DNA of 64,000 nt from Tessaracoccus lapidicaptus (GTDB lineage Bacteria; Actinomycetota; Actinomycetes; Propionibacteriales; Propionibacteriaceae), in NCBI RefSeq assembly GCF_001693815.1, contig NZ_MBQD01000002.1:62001-126000 (forward strand), given 5' to 3'. Positions 62,690 through 64,000 of the stretch are shown one piece after another. Under the pieces are notes generated by a model that ran no database searches, was not told the origin of the DNA, and saw only the letters and a list, made by a program, of their open reading frames with translations. Each line of letters begins with the position of its first letter. Within the stretch, counting starts at the first letter, position 1. Position numbers and translations under genes: made by a program.

Positions 62690-64000
62690 ATGCCACAGGA
62701 ACTCTGGCGCCTCTACCGCCGCGCGATGCACCGCGTCGTCAACGGCCTGGCACAGCAGTCCGTCGACATCGTCGACACCGACCGCACCGTCGCCCCCCGC
62801 CTCGTCGAGCTCTGCCGGCGCGCGGCGGGCGAGGGCGTGGTGCTGCTGCGCAACGTCGACGGCGTGCTCCCGCTCCCCGCGCACGCGCCGGTCGCGGTGT
62901 TCGGGCGCGTGCAGTGCGACTGGTTCGCCGTCGGCTACGGCTCGGGCGGGGACGTCAAGGCGCCCTACGAGGTGTCGCTGCTGGAGGCTTTGCGCGAGGC
63001 CGGTGTCGCGGTGGTGGGCGAACTGGCCGCCGCCTACGAGACGTGGGCCGCGGCGAACCCGCCGGACGAGGGCTACTGGGGCAACTGGCCGCGACACTTC
63101 GACGAGATGCCCCTCGACGCCGGGCTGGTGTCACGGGCCTCGCGCGAGGCCGGTGTCGCGGTGGTGGTCATCGGCCGGGCCGCCGGCGAGGACCGCGAAA
63201 GCGTGCTCGAACCCGGCTCCTACTATCTGACGGACGCGGAACGGGCGATGCTCGACGCGGTGGTCGCGCGGTTCGAGCGCGTCGTCGTGGTGGTCAACAC
63301 GGGCAACGTCATGGACCTGTCGTGGGCCGACGACTACGGCGACCGCTTGGCCGGCCTCATCCTCGCCTGGCAGGGCGGCATGGAGGGCAGCCGGGGGCTG
63401 GTGGACGTGTTGACCGGGGCGGTGTCGCCGTCGGGTCGGCTCACCGACACCATCGCGCGCCGCTACGAGGACTACCCGTCGGCGCCGAACTTCGGCCACC
63501 GCCACTTCAACAACTACGCCGAGGACGTCTTCGTCGGCTACAGGTACTTCGAGACCTTCGCGCCCGAGGCGGTGCAGTTCCCGTTCGGGTTCGGCCTCGG
63601 ATATGCGACGTTCGAGCTGGGAGCGGCGGAGTTCTCGGGTGGGGGTGACGGCGACGGCGACGTCGCGGTCTCCGTCGAGGTCCGCAACGTCGGCGAGCGG
63701 TCGGGCCGCGAGGTCGTCCAGCTGTATGTGGCCGCACCGGACGGCGCGCTGGGCAAGCCGTCGCGCGCGCTCGTCGGCTATGCGAAGACGGCTGAGCTGG
63801 CGCCCGGGGAGTCTGAGCGGGTGTCGCTGATGGTGCCGCGGGCGGCACTGGCGAGCTACGACGACGGCGGCGCCACCGGCCACCGCTCCGCCTGGGTGCT
63901 CGAGCCGGGGACCTACACCTTATATATGGGCGCGGACGTGCGGACCGCTGAACGGGTGGGCGCGGTCGAGGTGCCGGAGCTGGTCGTCGTCGAGCAGTTG
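62690..64000 (+). CDS. GH3 beta-glucosidase with permuted domain order, cut by the window end
   Basis: The frame stays open for 437 codons to the window edge. It starts with the (alpha/beta)6 sandwich that normally follows the barrel in GH3: GEGVVLLRNVDGVLPLP, VAVFGRVQCDWFAVGYGSGG and VVIGRAAGEDRE, with the acid/base region. This leads through LIGLAWQGG-like text (LILAWQGGMEG) and SGRLTDTIARRYEDYPSAPNF to an FnIII-like domain (REVVQLYVAAPDG, LAPGESERVSLMV). In enzymes of this permuted type the TIM barrel with the nucleophile Asp comes last, so it should lie beyond the window. ATG 62690 has CGAGGAC upstream. No signal peptide, so it is probably cytoplasmic and acts on imported oligosaccharides. 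Confidence 0.88.
   Translation, partial: MPQELWRLYRRAMHRVVNGLAQQSVDIVDTDRTVAPRLVELCRRAAGEGVVLLRNVDGVLPLPAHAPVAVFGRVQCDWFAVGYGSGGDVKAPYEVSLLEALREAGVAVVGELAAAYETWAAANPPDEGYWGNWPRHFDEMPLDAGLVSRASREAGVAVVVIGRAAGEDRESVLEPGSYYLTDAERAMLDAVVARFERVVVVVNTGNVMDLSWADDYGDRLAGLILAWQGGMEGSRGLVDVLTGAVSPSGRLTDTIARRYEDYPSAPNFGHRHFNNYAEDVFVGYRYFETFAPEAVQFPFGFGLGYATFELGAAEFSGGGDGDGDVAVSVEVRNVGERSGREVVQLYVAAPDGALGKPSRALVGYAKTAELAPGESERVSLMVPRAALASYDDGGATGHRSAWVLEPGTYTLYMGADVRTAERVGAVEVPELVVVEQL

Overview
The window is about 70% G+C DNA from an actinobacterium, most likely of the Propionibacteriaceae (inferred from gyrB-gyrA-DUF3566-tRNA-Ile order, DUF5997, mycothiol-era DinB proteins and codon use; no 16S gene is present). 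Many genes start with GTG or TTG behind GGAGG-like sites, and much of the space between genes is filled by several families of palindromic or tandem repeats.

Layout. 1-9 kb: end of a SIMPL-domain protein, a secreted M23 peptidase, a TauE permease, then gyrB, gyrA, a DUF3566 membrane protein and tRNA-Ile. 9-13.4 kb: a heliorhodopsin gene (one frameshift), divergent from a Calvin-cycle operon of form II RuBisCO, an FBPase homologue that has lost its metal-binding motifs, and a class I phosphoribulokinase. 13.4-21.2 kb: SDR, cation exchanger, TetR, maleylpyruvate-isomerase-like protein, GDSL hydrolase, and a LacI-controlled oxidoreductase/isomerase pair. 21.2-25.1 kb: a tandem-repeat field and an SsuABC-type transporter. 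25.2-34.2 kb: NERD-helicase with an unknown partner, DUF4349 lipoprotein, two-component system, frameshifted hydrolase, DUF5997/LysR-like pair. 34.3-40 kb: lycopene cyclase, GHL10-type glycosidase, YihY, and a macro-like/ADP-ribosylglycohydrolase fusion. 40.1-45.2 kb: a tightly overlapping three-gene operon (HNH-ATPase fusion, second HNH protein, membrane patatin) that looks like a Septu-related defence system with an added lipase effector. 45.4-50 kb: a repeat-rich secreted protein and a GH10 xylanase. 50-64 kb: gene remnants, a secreted nuclease, an IS1634-family element with a 91-bp target duplication, ion channel, RIO kinase, a broken toxin-antitoxin pair, transaldolase, IclR, a truncated permease, HNH, flavodoxin and DinB proteins, and the start of a domain-permuted GH3 beta-glucosidase.

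How genes fit together. RuBisCO, the FBPase homologue and phosphoribulokinase would give the Calvin-specific steps; heliorhodopsin and lycopene cyclase hint at light sensing, although only one carotenoid gene is here. Xylanase, GH3, GHL10 and the LacI locus point to plant-polysaccharide use. The HNH-ATPase/HNH/patatin operon is the best candidate for an undescribed system. The degenerate FBPase and the conserved repeat families are the next most unusual items. Several genes carry single-base frameshifts in G/C runs; these could be real decay or sequencing errors.
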